NCBI RefSeq assembly: GCF_001720485.1
Contig: NZ_CP017114.1
Location: 1,488,001 to 1,552,000 of the forward strand
DNA: 64,000 nucleotides
DNA from: Cobetia marina
GTDB lineage: Bacteria; Pseudomonadota; Gammaproteobacteria; Pseudomonadales; Halomonadaceae
Direction of reading: 5' to 3'
A program made the position numbers and the translations under genes. This document shows positions 19,528-28,409 of this stretch, one piece after another. The notes under the pieces are model-generated. The model had not been told where the DNA came from and searched no databases. It saw only the letters and a list, made by a program, of their open reading frames with translations. The number at the start of each line of letters is the position of its first letter. The first letter of the stretch is position 1.

Positions 19528-20218
19528 TGCCATGGCGAGCCTGCCGGCTCAGGAGGACCTGGCACTGCTGGGGCTCCTGCAGCTGGTGAGTCCGGCCTTG
19601 CCCATCGGTGCCTTTGCCTGGTCCCAGGGGCTGGAAAGTGCCTTCGAACTGGGGTGGGTCACTCAGGAGCAGGAGCTTGGCGAGTGGATCGATGGCGTGC
19701 TGGAAGACGGGCTCGGCCGTTGCGAACTGCCGTTGCTGGTGCGCCTGCAGCAGGCATGGGCCGAGGAGGATGCGGCGGCGCTCAATGAGTGGGATGGCTG
19801 GCTCAAGGCGACACGCGAAACCGCCGAACTCAGCGATGAGGACGCGCGTCTCGGGGCGGCGTTGCTGCGCCTGCTCAGAAGCCTCGCGCTTGAACCACCA
19901 GCGGCGCTGATGCCCGAGACACCGGGCTACGTCACGGTGTTCGCCTGGGTGGCGCATCAGCGTGGGGTGCCACTGCGCCAGACCTTGATCGGCTTCGCCT
20001 GGGCCTGGCTGGAAAACCAGCTGGCGGTGGCCTGCAAGGCCATGCCGCTGGGGCACACCGCCGCGCAGCGCCTGACCGAGCAGTTGCGACCCCGCGTGGT
20101 GGAGGTTGTCGCACAGGCGCTTGAGCGCCCGGATGCAGCGCTTGGCCCGATACTGCCGGGGCTGGCACTCGCCTCCGCCCAGCACGAAACCCAATATTCC
20201 CGTCTGTTCAGGAGTTGA
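19517..20218 (+). CDS. ureF: Urease accessory protein UreF
   Basis: A helical protein of 233 residues from ATG 19517, which overlaps the end of ureE; ATG 19532 would give 228. The family motif LLQLVSPALPIGAFAWSQGLESAFELGWV is at about residues 16-44. UreF joins UreD and UreG on apo-urease and acts as a fidelity check on UreG GTP hydrolysis during nickel insertion. The open frame extends upstream to 19259 inside ureE, but that part is a shadow of the histidine-rich region. Confidence 0.93.
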   Translation: MSTDAMASLPAQEDLALLGLLQLVSPALPIGAFAWSQGLESAFELGWVTQEQELGEWIDGVLEDGLGRCELPLLVRLQQAWAEEDAAALNEWDGWLKATRETAELSDEDARLGAALLRLLRSLALEPPAALMPETPGYVTVFAWVAHQRGVPLRQTLIGFAWAWLENQLAVACKAMPLGHTAAQRLTEQLRPRVVEVVAQALERPDAALGPILPGLALASAQHETQYSRLFRS

Positions 20219-20299
20219 GTGAACGCCGCCTGTCCTGAGGCGGCGGCGCCTGAACCGACCGACACGAACGCCTGATATCTCACGAGAAAGGAAGCTGTC

Positions 20300-20938
20300 A
20301 TGAAGCATTGTCTACGCGTAGGAGTGGGTGGGCCGGTGGGCTCCGGCAAGACGGCGCTGTTGCGTCAGCTGTGTCTGGCCCTGCGCGATCACTACGACAT
20401 CGGGGTGGTCACCAATGACATCTACACCCGCGAAGATGCCGATTTCCTGCTGCGCCATGAAGCACTGGAGGCGGACCGCATTCTCGGCGTCGAGACCGGC
20501 GGCTGTCCGCATACCGCGATCCGCGAAGACGCCTCGATGAATCTGGCGGCCATCGATGATCTCCAGGCCCGCCATCCGAACATGGAGCTGGTGCTGGTGG
20601 AATCCGGCGGTGACAACCTGTCCGCGACCTTCAGCCCCGAACTTTCCGATCTCACGCTCTATGTGATCGACGTCTCGGCAGGCGACAAGATTCCGCGCAA
20701 GGGCGGGCCGGGCATCACCAAGTCCGACCTTCTGATCATCAACAAGATCGACATCGCCGAGCAGGTGCATGCCTCGCTTGAGGTGATGGACCGCGACTCG
20801 CGCAAGATGCGTGGCGAGCGGCCCTTCGTGTTCGCCAACCTGTATGACGGCGTCGGCCTGGAAGAGATCATCGCCTTCATTCTGGATCGCGGCATGCTGC
20901 CGGAGCGCCGCCCGGAAAAGCTGGCGGCACAGGCCTGA
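20300..20938 (+). CDS. ureG: Urease accessory GTPase UreG
   Basis: A 212-residue SIMIBI GTPase. The P-loop is [11 protein letters not shown] near residue 8, the metal-binding CPH motif lies in [17 protein letters not shown], and NKIDIAEQV is the guanine-specificity loop. It delivers nickel to urease with GTP hydrolysis. AAGGAAG lies ahead of ATG 20300. It follows ureF after 81 bases. Confidence 0.97.
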   Translation: MKHCLRVGVGGPVGSGKTALLRQLCLALRDHYDIGVVTNDIYTREDADFLLRHEALEADRILGVETGGCPHTAIREDASMNLAAIDDLQARHPNMELVLVESGGDNLSATFSPELSDLTLYVIDVSAGDKIPRKGGPGITKSDLLIINKIDIAEQVHASLEVMDRDSRKMRGERPFVFANLYDGVGLEEIIAFILDRGMLPERRPEKLAAQA

Positions 20939-21042
20939 CGGCGCAGCGTTTTCTGCCGCTTGCCAGGAATCCATTGTCTCCCGGTAGTCGACACATGACG
21001 GATATCGGGTGAATTCATCATCATCTTGTTCAGGAATGACAC

Positions 21043-21627
21043 ATGAAGCGTTCTCACTCCGCACTGCTGGCCACCTCGCTGCTGCTGGTGGCGACCTCGG
21101 CCTCCGCACACCCCGGCCATGATGCCCACGGACTGATGGCCGGCCTGACGCATCCCTTCACCGGGCTGGATCACCTGCTGGCCATGCTGGCCATCGGCAT
21201 CTGGAGCGCGCGCCAGTCACGGGCCTTGAGGTTTGGCACGCCGCTGCTGATGGTCATCGGCATGCTGGCGGGGGCGGGCATCGCGCTTCTCAGCGGTGGA
21301 CAGGCGCTGCATGCGCTGATCGCGGAGCAGGGCATCCTGCTCTCGGTGCTGGTGTCCGGTGCGCTGGTGGCGCTGCTGCTGCGTCTGCCGACTCTGGCTG
21401 GCGCCGTCATGGTGGCCGGCTTCATGGCCTTCCACGGCTTCGCCCACGCGCTGGAAATGCCCGCGGCTGGCAGTGCCATGGGTTACATGGCGGGCTTCGT
21501 GGTCGCGACACTGGTCCTGGCGTTGCTGGGCCGTGCAGTGGGTCAGCGCCTGATGGGCGTGCCAACCATCGCGTCTCGTCTGGTGGGTGGGGCAGTGATG
21601 GCCTCTGCCGTGATGATGGCGGTCTGA
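21043..21627 (+). CDS. HupE/UreJ family membrane protein, probable nickel permease
   Basis: A 194-residue protein with a signal-like N-terminus and HPGHDAHGLMAGLTHPFTGLDHLLAMLAIG, the metal-ligand motif of the HupE/UreJ family. Six helices can be counted. It is thought to import nickel for urease maturation. The position at the end of the ure operon and the terminator after it support this. It lies 104 bases after ureG. Confidence 0.88.
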   Translation: MKRSHSALLATSLLLVATSASAHPGHDAHGLMAGLTHPFTGLDHLLAMLAIGIWSARQSRALRFGTPLLMVIGMLAGAGIALLSGGQALHALIAEQGILLSVLVSGALVALLLRLPTLAGAVMVAGFMAFHGFAHALEMPAAGSAMGYMAGFVVATLVLALLGRAVGQRLMGVPTIASRLVGGAVMASAVMMAV

Positions 21628-21656
21628 TCGTCACCTGACATTCTGCTCAAGACGAG

Positions 21657-21694
21657 AAACGCCCCGCTGGCTTGCCAGCGGGGCGTTTTCTTTC
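21657..21694 (+). terminator. Terminator of the urt-ure block
   Basis: An inverted repeat, AAACGCCCCGCTGGC with its complement, is followed by TTTTCTTTCTTTC. It lies 30 bases after the hupE/ureJ stop. Stem about 13 bp with a short loop. Confidence 0.88.
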
Positions 21695-21756
21695 TTTCTG
21701 ATGCTGATGAGACAAGAAGGTGGGGCGGTTCATCAGAAAATGGCTGACGGAAGATT

Positions 21757-21773
21757 ATGTTATAACGTATCAT
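21757..21773. promoter_or_regulatory. Zur-like box upstream of the COG0523 GTPase
   Basis: ATGTTATAACGTATCAT agrees at 13 of 16 defined positions with the gammaproteobacterial Zur consensus as I know it (ATGTTATANTATAACAT). It lies about 140 bases before the GTPase start. It resembles the second site at 27201 between znuC and znuA. Confidence 0.7.
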
Positions 21774-21914
21774 TTGCCGCATCTGATGATCGAGAAACCA
21801 GCGGTCCCCCACGTCCAGGCACTCACCTGTCCCTCGCCCTGACCCTGCGCCGGCAAGAATGCCTCCAGGCGAAAGCGACGTGGCCAAGACCCTATCCTAT
21901 CGAGGTACCGCCTG

Positions 21915-23183
21915 ATGACTTCCCCCCGAGTGTCTCCAACGCAATCCCCGTCTCAAGCCCTGTCGCGGCCCCTGCCACAATCCCTGCCAGTCACTGTGCT
22001 GTCCGGTTTTCTGGGCGCCGGCAAGACGACACTGCTCAATCACATCCTGGCCAACCGCGAAGGGCGGCGGGTGGCGGTGATCGTGAATGACATGAGCGAG
22101 GTCAATATCGACGCCGCCATGGTGCGTGGCGCACCCGGCACAGGCAGCGAGGTGGCGCTCAATCGCGCCGAGGAGCAGCTGGTGGAGATGAGCAATGGCT
22201 GCATCTGCTGCACGCTGCGCGAGGACCTGCTCATCGAGGTCCGCCGGCTGGCCGAGGAGGGGCGCTTCGACTGCCTGGTGATCGAGTCCACCGGCATTTC
22301 CGAGCCACTGCCGGTGGCGGAAACCTTCACCTTCGAGGATGAGGATGGCCAGTGCCTCTCCGATGTCGCGCGCCTCGACACCATGGTCACCGTCGTGGAT
22401 GGTGCCAACTTCCTTGCCCAGTATCGCGAGGCGCAGTCACTGGCCGAAGCCGGGGAAAGCCTCGGCGAGGACGATGAGCGCAATGTCGCCGACCTGCTGG
22501 TTGACCAGATCGAGTTCTGCGATGTGCTGTTGATCAGCAAGACGGACATGATCGAGGCAACCCAGCTGGATGAGCTGACGGCCGTGCTGCGCTCGCTCAA
22601 CCCGGAGGCCGAGATTCTGCCCATGGCGCAGGGCGCCGTGCCGCTTTCCAAGGTGCTGGATACCGGTCGCTTCAGTTTCGATCGTGCACAGCAGGCACCG
22701 GGCTGGCTGAAGGAGATGCGCGGCGAGCACGTGCCGGAGACTGAGGAGTACGGCATCTCGAGCTTCTCCTACCATGCGCGCGTGCCGTTCCATCCCGAGA
22801 AATTCCACCAGCTGCTCCACGGGGACTGGTTCGGTGGCAAGCTGTTGCGCTCCAAGGGCTTCTTCTGGCTGGCCACGCGCCCGCAGTTCGCGGGGCAGTG
22901 GAACCAGGCCGGTGGCATCGCCCACTACGGATTCGGCGGCATGTTCTGGAAGGCGGTACCGAAGGTCGAATGGCCTGAAGACCCCGAGTATCTGGCGTCG
23001 ATCCATGAAAAATGGCAAGAGCCCTTCGGCGACATGCGCCAGGAGCTGGTGTTCATCGGCCAGAACCTGGAGGAAGCCCGTATCCGCCAGGCGCTGGATG
23101 ACTGTCTGCTCGATGACGCCACGCTGCTGGCGGGCAAGGAAGCCTGGCGTGACCTGCCGGACCCGTTCCCCGCCTGGGAATGA
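21915..23183 (+). CDS. COG0523 (CobW/ZigA-like) GTPase, probable zinc metallochaperone
   Basis: A 422-residue G3E-family GTPase. The P-loop is GFLGAGKTT (31-39) and the conserved metal-binding motif is CICC (96-99) in [19 protein letters not shown] supplies nucleotide specificity, and a CobW C-terminal domain follows from about residue 270 ([10 protein letters not shown]). The ZigA-type subgroup is expressed under zinc starvation and passes zinc to client enzymes. The upstream Zur-like box supports that subgroup rather than CobW or nitrile-hydratase activators. It is followed by a strong hairpin. Confidence 0.88.
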   Translation: MTSPRVSPTQSPSQALSRPLPQSLPVTVLSGFLGAGKTTLLNHILANREGRRVAVIVNDMSEVNIDAAMVRGAPGTGSEVALNRAEEQLVEMSNGCICCTLREDLLIEVRRLAEEGRFDCLVIESTGISEPLPVAETFTFEDEDGQCLSDVARLDTMVTVVDGANFLAQYREAQSLAEAGESLGEDDERNVADLLVDQIEFCDVLLISKTDMIEATQLDELTAVLRSLNPEAEILPMAQGAVPLSKVLDTGRFSFDRAQQAPGWLKEMRGEHVPETEEYGISSFSYHARVPFHPEKFHQLLHGDWFGGKLLRSKGFFWLATRPQFAGQWNQAGGIAHYGFGGMFWKAVPKVEWPEDPEYLASIHEKWQEPFGDMRQELVFIGQNLEEARIRQALDDCLLDDATLLAGKEAWRDLPDPFPAWE

Positions 23184-23218
23184 GTGATGGGCAGATAGTG
23201 CCCGATGACTCTCGCGCC

Positions 23219-23265
23219 CCATGACAACGCCCCACTGATCATTGGTCAGTGGGGCGTTGTCATGG
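23219..23265. terminator. Bidirectional hairpin between convergent genes
   Basis: A perfect 20-bp stem (23219-23238 with 23246-23265) with a 7-base loop separates the GTPase and the FMN reductase, which converge here. There is no long T-run, so efficiency is uncertain. Confidence 0.7.
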
Positions 23266-23306
23266 TGGATGAGAAGACGTCAGAGCCAGCCCTGCTGGCC
23301 AGAGCA

Positions 23307-23909
23307 TTACATCCCGAAGGCAAAGCTCCTTGAGGGGACGCCCGGCAAGTCTCTTATCGGCGTGAGGGCGCGTGCATAGTGGGCCAGCAGGCTCATGGTG
23401 TAGCGGCTCCGAGCCTCGAACGGTACATCGTGACACAACGAATCAGCATCAATCAGGCTATCGACCTGACGAAAGATCAGCTGCTCCGGAATCAGGCACA
23501 GGTGATTGTTCTTTGTCCCGCTCATGCGCAGCTCGGCAATGGGATACACCCCGTTGTCTGCCGCAGATACCCCTGCCAGCAATCCAGCCTTGTGCCCCAG
23601 CTCATGTTGGGTGCACAGCATGAGAAAGTTCTTGGCCGCCGGTGTGGCCATGCCATGCCACTCGGGCGTGACCAGAATCACGGCATGGGCTGCCTGCACC
23701 CGTTGTCGAAGGTCCGGCATGTCGGACCAATGGCCTACATGACTGTCAAGATCAGTGTCCCACAAGGGGAGTGGTGTCTTGCCAAGGTCAAGAATGTCAC
23801 AGTCCGCAAAGCCGCTAGAAAGGGCCTGACGTTCCAGAAATCGTGCGCATCGCAGGCTGGCGGATTCAGGGCGTTGACTGGCGACGATGATCATCAGGTG
23901 CAAGTTCAT
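23307..23909 (-). CDS. NAD(P)H-dependent FMN reductase family protein
   Basis: A 200-residue flavodoxin-like protein. The phosphate-binding loop is ASQRPES near residue 10, and TPEWHGMATPAAKNFL around residue 90 corresponds to the flavin-binding PEYN/H segment. It should reduce flavins or quinones with NAD(P)H in the cytoplasm. ATG 23909 is preferred because AAGGAACTCACC precedes it; the frame extends to 23966 without a ribosome site. It lies 19 bases after the EamA exporter gene, so both are probably controlled by the divergent MarR regulator. Confidence 0.78.
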   Translation of the reverse strand: MNLHLMIIVASQRPESASLRCARFLERQALSSGFADCDILDLGKTPLPLWDTDLDSHVGHWSDMPDLRQRVQAAHAVILVTPEWHGMATPAAKNFLMLCTQHELGHKAGLLAGVSAADNGVYPIAELRMSGTKNNHLCLIPEQLIFRQVDSLIDADSLCHDVPFEARSRYTMSLLAHYARALTPIRDLPGVPSRSFAFGM

Positions 23910-23928
23910 GGTGAGTTCCTTGGGAGTG

Positions 23929-24828
23929 TCATTGGGTAGGTGCAGGTTGGCTGCGTTGAGCGACATGTCGCTTGAGTGAGAATCCGAGAGGGAGTGTCAG
24001 GGCCGTGAGAATGCACAAGGTGCCAAGCCATTGAAGCGGTCCGAATGACTCGTCCATCCATAGGAAGCCCAATACCGTCGCGGTCAGCGGACTCAAGGTC
24101 CCCAGCAGAGAGGCGGAGAAGGCGGACATTTTCTGGATGCCGGCGAACCAGAGCCCATACCCGAGCACGCCCCCCAGAAGGATCAGGTATCCGTAGCCAA
24201 GCAGATGACGAGGATCGAGGGAGGTGGGGATCCCTTCCGACCAGGCAGCCAGGGGGAGCAGCAAGAGCCCGCCGAACACCAGTTGCCAACCAGTCAGGCT
24301 CAATTGACTGACGTCGGGCGGACGTGCCCAGCGTTTGCTCAAGACGATGCCGGCTGCCATCGAGAGCGCGCCGAGCAGGGCAAATCCGAGTCCCGCCGGG
24401 TCCAGCCCGTTCTGATCGGGAGTGACCAGCAGCACCACACCCCCCACGCCGAAGCCACATTGCAGTACTGCCGTCACGCTGAAGCCGGTGCCTAGCCACC
24501 AGCGGCTCAATAGCAGTACCCACACCGCCTGGCTGGCCAGCAGCAGTGCGGCCAGGCTACCGGGAATGCGGTAGGCAGCGGCGAACAGGCAAGTGAAGAA
24601 CAGCCCGATATTGAGCGTGCCGAGCACCATGGCCTTCAACCACCACCCACCTGTCAGGGTCTGCCGAGTCCAGAGAAGTATGAGTATCCCAGCGGGGATG
24701 GCGCGGATGGCCGCTGCAGTGAAGGGGGTATCCAGGGGCAGCAGGGTCTGCGTCACCAGATAGGTGCTGCCCCATATGATCGGGGCCATGGCGGTCATGG
24801 CTAGGCTCCTGGCGTTGGTGAGTGGCAT
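23929..24828 (-). CDS. EamA/DMT family exporter
   Basis: A 299-residue membrane protein with ten predicted helices in two repeats of five. The first helix reads MAPIIWGSTYLVTQTLLP, and GYLILLGGVLGYGLWFAGIQ is typical of the second EamA domain. The family exports amino acids and other small metabolites. AGGAGAG precedes ATG 24828. The gene is divergent from a MarR regulator, with one 18-bp palindrome just upstream of its start, so repression by MarR and release by an exported compound is likely. Substrate unknown. Confidence 0.88.
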   Translation of the reverse strand: MPLTNARSLAMTAMAPIIWGSTYLVTQTLLPLDTPFTAAAIRAIPAGILILLWTRQTLTGGWWLKAMVLGTLNIGLFFTCLFAAAYRIPGSLAALLLASQAVWVLLLSRWWLGTGFSVTAVLQCGFGVGGVVLLVTPDQNGLDPAGLGFALLGALSMAAGIVLSKRWARPPDVSQLSLTGWQLVFGGLLLLPLAAWSEGIPTSLDPRHLLGYGYLILLGGVLGYGLWFAGIQKMSAFSASLLGTLSPLTATVLGFLWMDESFGPLQWLGTLCILTALTLPLGFSLKRHVAQRSQPAPTQ

Positions 24829-24846
24829 AGCTGTCTCTCCTGAAAG

Positions 24847-24864
24847 TATCTTTCTTAAAAGATA
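24847..24864. promoter_or_regulatory. MarR-type palindrome 1
   Basis: TATCTTTCTTAAAAGATA, an 18-bp near-perfect inverted repeat 19 bases upstream of the EamA start. Confidence 0.7.
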
Positions 24865-24899
24865 TATTTACAGTACTCGCAAATCTCCAGAGATCAAAG

Positions 24900-24917
24900 T
24901 ATCTTTTTGAAAAGATA
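24900..24917. promoter_or_regulatory. MarR-type palindrome 2
   Basis: TATCTTTTTGAAAAGATA, a second copy of the same palindrome, 53 bases centre to centre from the first and 13 bases before the MarR gene. It could mediate autoregulation. Confidence 0.7.
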
Positions 24918-24929
24918 TTCAGGAGAGAC

Positions 24930-25415
24930 ATGATGACGGATGGTGTGGATCGTATTCTTGCGCAGTGGGAGGTGGCTCGCCCCGACCTGGATTGTCGGCC
25001 GATGGGCATTTTCGGACGTCTTCGCCGAGCTGGTCGATTGTTCAGTCCAGCCATGGAGCAGGTGTTCGAGAGGTTTGGCCTGTCTGCTGTCGAGTTCGAT
25101 ATCCTGGCGACACTGCGACGTTCTCGAGAACCGCTGACGCCGACTCAGCTGTATCAGACGTTGATGCTCTCTTCTGGCGCCATGAGCACGCGGATTGATC
25201 AGTTGGTAAAGCGAGGGCTGTTGCAGCGACAGGCCAGTGATGAAGATCGGCGTAGCAATCGCGTCGTGCTGACGAAGGAAGGGCGTCATCTGATCGACGA
25301 TGCCCTGGCGGGGCATGTCGAGAACCTGCATCAGATGGCGAGTGTGCTGGACAGTGAGGAGCAGGAGCAGCTTGCCCGTCTATTGCGCAAGCTGCTAATT
25401 GACGCAGAAAAGTAG
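24930..25415 (+). CDS. MarR family transcriptional regulator
   Basis: A 161-residue winged-helix regulator. The recognition region is SAVEFDILATLRRSREPLTPTQLYQTLMLSSGAMSTRIDQLVKRGLL, and the wing is ASDEDRRSNRVVLTKEG, both classical MarR segments. AGGAG precedes two adjacent in-frame ATG codons (24930, 24933). It probably represses itself and the divergent EamA-FMN reductase pair by binding the two TATCTTT palindromes. The ligand is unknown. Confidence 0.92.
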   Translation: MMTDGVDRILAQWEVARPDLDCRPMGIFGRLRRAGRLFSPAMEQVFERFGLSAVEFDILATLRRSREPLTPTQLYQTLMLSSGAMSTRIDQLVKRGLLQRQASDEDRRSNRVVLTKEGRHLIDDALAGHVENLHQMASVLDSEEQEQLARLLRKLLIDAEK

Positions 25416-25462
25416 TCGTCTCGCCATTCGGCGTTCCGGCATCCTGTCAGTGTCTGAGAGGC

Positions 25463-26314
25463 TCACTCGACTCGCTTTCGTGGATCAGGTGCGTCGGGGG
25501 CTGTGCGGGAGGCCAGACGCGAGAGCTTTGCCGATACGCTGCTCAGGGCAAACAGCAGGGCGGCGAGACACACGATGGTCGGGCCGGTGGGGGTATCCAG
25601 CCAGTAGGCCGCCTGCAGACCGCCCGTGGTGGAAATCCCGCCGATGATGGCAGCGGTAACCGCCATGAGTTCTGGGGTGTGGCAGAAGCGGCGTGCCGTG
25701 GCCGCTGGAATGATCAGCAGCGCGGTGATCAGAAGCGCCCCGACCACCTTCAGGGCGACCGCGACCACCACGGCCAGCGACAGTGTCAGCACCAGCTGCT
25801 CGCGTCGCGGGTTGATGCCGCTGGCGCGCGCCAGGTCTTCATTGAGTGTCGCAGTGAGCAGGGCTGACCAGCGCCAGCGAAGCAGCCCGAGGACCAGCAG
25901 GCCGCCTGTGGCGATGATGGCGAGATCCGTCTTGCTGACGGCCAGGATGTCGCCGAACAGATAGGCCATCAGGTCGATCCGTACGCCAGGCAGGAAGGAG
26001 ACGGCGACCAGCCCGAAGGCGAGCGAGGAGTGCGCCATGACGCCAAGCAGGGTGTCCATGGCATAGCCGCGTCCGCTGAGCAGGGTTACCAGCGTCGCCA
26101 TGATCAGCGAGACGATGAGCACGCCTGCCAGCATCGAGGTGGACATCAACAGTGACAGCGCCACCCCGAGAATTGCGGCGTGGGCCGTGGCATCGCCGAA
26201 ATAGGCCATGCGCCGCCAGACGACGAAACAGCCCAGGGGCGCTGCCGCAAGCGCCACGGCAATGCCTGCCAGAGCGGCGCGGACCATGAAATCGTCCATG
26301 ACATTGTCCAGCAT
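25463..26314 (-). CDS. znuB: Zinc ABC transporter permease ZnuB
   Basis: A 283-residue ABC-3 family permease with about eight helices. VWRRMAYFGDATAHAAILGVAL at residues 30-51 is the conserved segment of metal permeases, and ARASGINPRREQL is typical of ZnuB. It takes up zinc through the cytoplasmic membrane with ZnuC and ZnuA. The start overlaps the znuC stop by one base (TGATG at 26312-26316). Confidence 0.93.
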   Translation of the reverse strand: MLDNVMDDFMVRAALAGIAVALAAAPLGCFVVWRRMAYFGDATAHAAILGVALSLLMSTSMLAGVLIVSLIMATLVTLLSGRGYAMDTLLGVMAHSSLAFGLVAVSFLPGVRIDLMAYLFGDILAVSKTDLAIIATGGLLVLGLLRWRWSALLTATLNEDLARASGINPRREQLVLTLSLAVVVAVALKVVGALLITALLIIPAATARRFCHTPELMAVTAAIIGGISTTGGLQAAYWLDTPTGPTIVCLAALLFALSSVSAKLSRLASRTAPDAPDPRKRVE

Positions 26315-27150
26315 CAGTGCAATCTCTCGGTGATCGGTGTCGCGGGTGTCGTGAGGGGCTGTGCAGGCGGCACCCTGTCATCCATCGGCGGGGCCGTGTG
26401 GCTGTGGTGATGACTGTGTCGATGACTGTGTCGATGGCTGTGTCGATGGCTGTGTCGATGGTCATGTCGGTAGAAGGCGAGGGCGTCAGCGGTATCGAGT
26501 CCGAACAGATCCTGATAGGCCGGTGAGGCCATGACGCGCTCTGGCGTGCCCTGACAGCAGACGTGCCCATGCAGGCAGACGACGCGGTCCGAGGCGCGCA
26601 TCACCACATGCAGTTCGTGGCTGACCATCAGCACTCCGCAGCCGAGGGTGTGACGGACACGGTCGATCTGACGATAGAAATCCGCGATGCCTCGGTGATC
26701 CAGGCCTTGGGTCGCCTCATCCAGCAGCAGGAGATCAGGCGAATCCAGCAGTGCACGGGCCAGCAGAATGCGCTGGAACTGACCACCGGAGAGACTGGCG
26801 ATCTGCTGAACCTCGGCACCGGGAATGCCGGCCTGCAGGAGGGCATGCGCCACGGCATCCAGCGAGTGTCGATGTGGCAGGTTCAGGAAGCGTTCCACCG
26901 TCATCGGCAGCGTCGGGTCAAGGCTCAGACGTTGAGGGACATAGCCGATCTTGAGTCCCGGCTCTCGTTGTATCCGACCGTGCGATGGGGCAATGGACCC
27001 GATGATGCTGCGAAGCAGCGTGGACTTGCCGGACCCATTGGGGCCTACGAGGGTGACGATTTCACCGCGTTCCACCTGTAGCTCGATCTCCTCGAGAATG
27101 CGGTGCTTGCCGAGGGTGACGCAGAGGTTCTCGATCGATAACAGCGGCAT
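26314..27150 (-). CDS. znuC: Zinc ABC transporter ATP-binding protein ZnuC with His-rich tail
   Basis: 278 residues from ATG 27150 (MPLLSIENL); an upstream in-frame extension to 27261 runs through the Zur-like box and is rejected. Walker A is GPNGSGKST (36-44), the signature is LSGGQFQRILLARALL and Walker B is LLLLDEATQGLD. The C-terminal 55 residues include a repeated His-Arg/Ser-His run coded by imperfect 12-bp repeats (26406-26465). That tail may sense or buffer zinc. It is the first gene of znuCB, transcribed away from znuA. Confidence 0.94.
   Translation of the reverse strand: MPLLSIENLCVTLGKHRILEEIELQVERGEIVTLVGPNGSGKSTLLRSIIGSIAPSHGRIQREPGLKIGYVPQRLSLDPTLPMTVERFLNLPHRHSLDAVAHALLQAGIPGAEVQQIASLSGGQFQRILLARALLDSPDLLLLDEATQGLDHRGIADFYRQIDRVRHTLGCGVLMVSHELHVVMRASDRVVCLHGHVCCQGTPERVMASPAYQDLFGLDTADALAFYRHDHRHSHRHSHRHSHRHSHHHSHTAPPMDDRVPPAQPLTTPATPITERLH
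26406..26465 (-). repeat. 12-bp tandem repeats coding the His-rich tail of ZnuC
   Basis: About four to five copies of GATGRCTGTGTC-like units (plus-strand sense), coding HSHR units on the minus strand. The copy number may vary between strains. Confidence 0.75.
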
Positions 27151-27200
27151 GGGGAGCGGGCCCTTGAAGAATGACAACGTTGACGGTTCAGTGACCGTAA

Positions 27201-27217
27201 GTGTTATGTTATAACAT
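27201..27217. promoter_or_regulatory. Zur-like box in the divergent znuC/znuA promoter region
   Basis: GTGTTATGTTATAACAT agrees at 14 of 16 defined positions with the Zur consensus (ATGTTATANTATAACAT). It lies 51 bases from the znuC start and 66 from znuA, so one dimer or dimer pair could repress both. Confidence 0.78.
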
Positions 27218-27282
27218 ATTGAGTCGAGGCGGTAGCGTCTCCGAACTTCCTTCCGTGTCATCGCATCTTCTGGAGAACCGTC

Positions 27283-28317
27283 ATGCGCAATCGGTTGCTG
27301 CCCTTACTCTCGCTGCCAGTGTTGATGCTGCCCGCCGTGGCCATGGCGGAGGTGCCATCCGTCGCGGTGGACATCCCGCCGGTGCATTCACTGGTCTCGC
27401 GCGTCATGGGGGAGCTGGGCAGTCCCGAGCTTGTCATCCAGCCTGGAGCCTCGCCGCATGGCTATTCCATGCGGATCTCGGAGGCCAGGTCACTGGCCGA
27501 CGCGGATATCGTGTTCTTCGTCAGTGATGATCTGACGCCCTGGCTTGCCAAGGCGCGTGCGTCGCTGGCCGCGGATGCCGACACCCTCGAGCTGATGGAA
27601 GTGCCCGGCACCCTTCATCTGCGCTACCGCCAAGGGCCTACCTTCGAAGCGCATCATCATGATGACGAGGTGTCTTTTGAACATGATGAAGCGCATGGCG
27701 ATCACGAAGAGCATCACGATGGTGATCATGAAGAGCACGGTGACCATGACGATCATCATGATGGCGGACATGACGAGCATCATGAGCATGCCCACGCTGG
27801 CATGAACCCGCATGGCTGGCTGGACCCGATGAATGCGCGTCTCTGGCTGGCGGCGATCGCGGAATCGCTGGCAGCGCAGGACCCGGAGCACGCCGCGACC
27901 TATCGCAGGAATGCCCAGGCGGGCCAGCGGGAGCTCGAGACGCTGACTGAGTCACTCTCAGCGCGTCTGGCGCAGGTGCAGGGCACTCGCTATATCGTCT
28001 TCCATGATGCCTACCAGTACTTCGAGCACCGCTTCGATGCTCCGGCCTCCGGTGCCATCTCGCTAGGGGATGCCTCCACGCCCAGCCCGGCGCGCGTCAA
28101 GGAGATCCAGGCGCGCGTGGCGCGGGACAACATCCAGTGCGTCTTCCGTGAGCCACAATACAACCCGGCGTTGATCGAGAGTGTCTTCGAGGGGACCGGC
28201 GTCAAGACCTCCATCGTCTTCGAGCCGCTGGGGGTCGGGCTGCCGCTGGGCGAGACACTCTATCCGCAGCTGATCGAGCGTTTGGGGCAGGGCATCCTGC
28301 GGTGCGCCGACGCCTGA
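27283..28317 (+). CDS. znuA: Zinc ABC transporter substrate-binding protein ZnuA
   Basis: A 344-residue cluster A-I binding protein. A signal peptide (cleavage near MAMAEVPS) precedes VDIPPVHSLVSRVMGELG, which holds the first zinc-ligand histidine. A charged loop from about residue 124 to 170 is rich in His, Asp and Glu (HHHDDEVSFEHDEAHGDHEE and on), followed by AGMNPHGWLDP. A second ligand region is FHDAYQYFEHRF. GGAG precedes ATG 27283. It is divergent from znuCB and probably heads an operon with the two genes downstream. Confidence 0.95.
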   Translation: MRNRLLPLLSLPVLMLPAVAMAEVPSVAVDIPPVHSLVSRVMGELGSPELVIQPGASPHGYSMRISEARSLADADIVFFVSDDLTPWLAKARASLAADADTLELMEVPGTLHLRYRQGPTFEAHHHDDEVSFEHDEAHGDHEEHHDGDHEEHGDHDDHHDGGHDEHHEHAHAGMNPHGWLDPMNARLWLAAIAESLAAQDPEHAATYRRNAQAGQRELETLTESLSARLAQVQGTRYIVFHDAYQYFEHRFDAPASGAISLGDASTPSPARVKEIQARVARDNIQCVFREPQYNPALIESVFEGTGVKTSIVFEPLGVGLPLGETLYPQLIERLGQGILRCADA

Positions 28318-28409
28318 GCGATCACGTGACATCAGGACGGGGAGGCCGGCAGATCCCCGTCTTTCCTTCCATATCCTCAAGAGCCTCATCCTCAAGGGAG
28401 AGCCACTGC

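Noticed and set aside
26406..26465. CRISPR-like array
   Set aside because: The short repeats have no spacers and code for the ZnuC histidine tract. No other array-like pattern was seen.
26317..26526. Plus-strand ORF opposite the znuC tail with repeated MTVSMAVSM units
   Set aside because: The periodic residues are only the complement of the His-repeat coding sequence.
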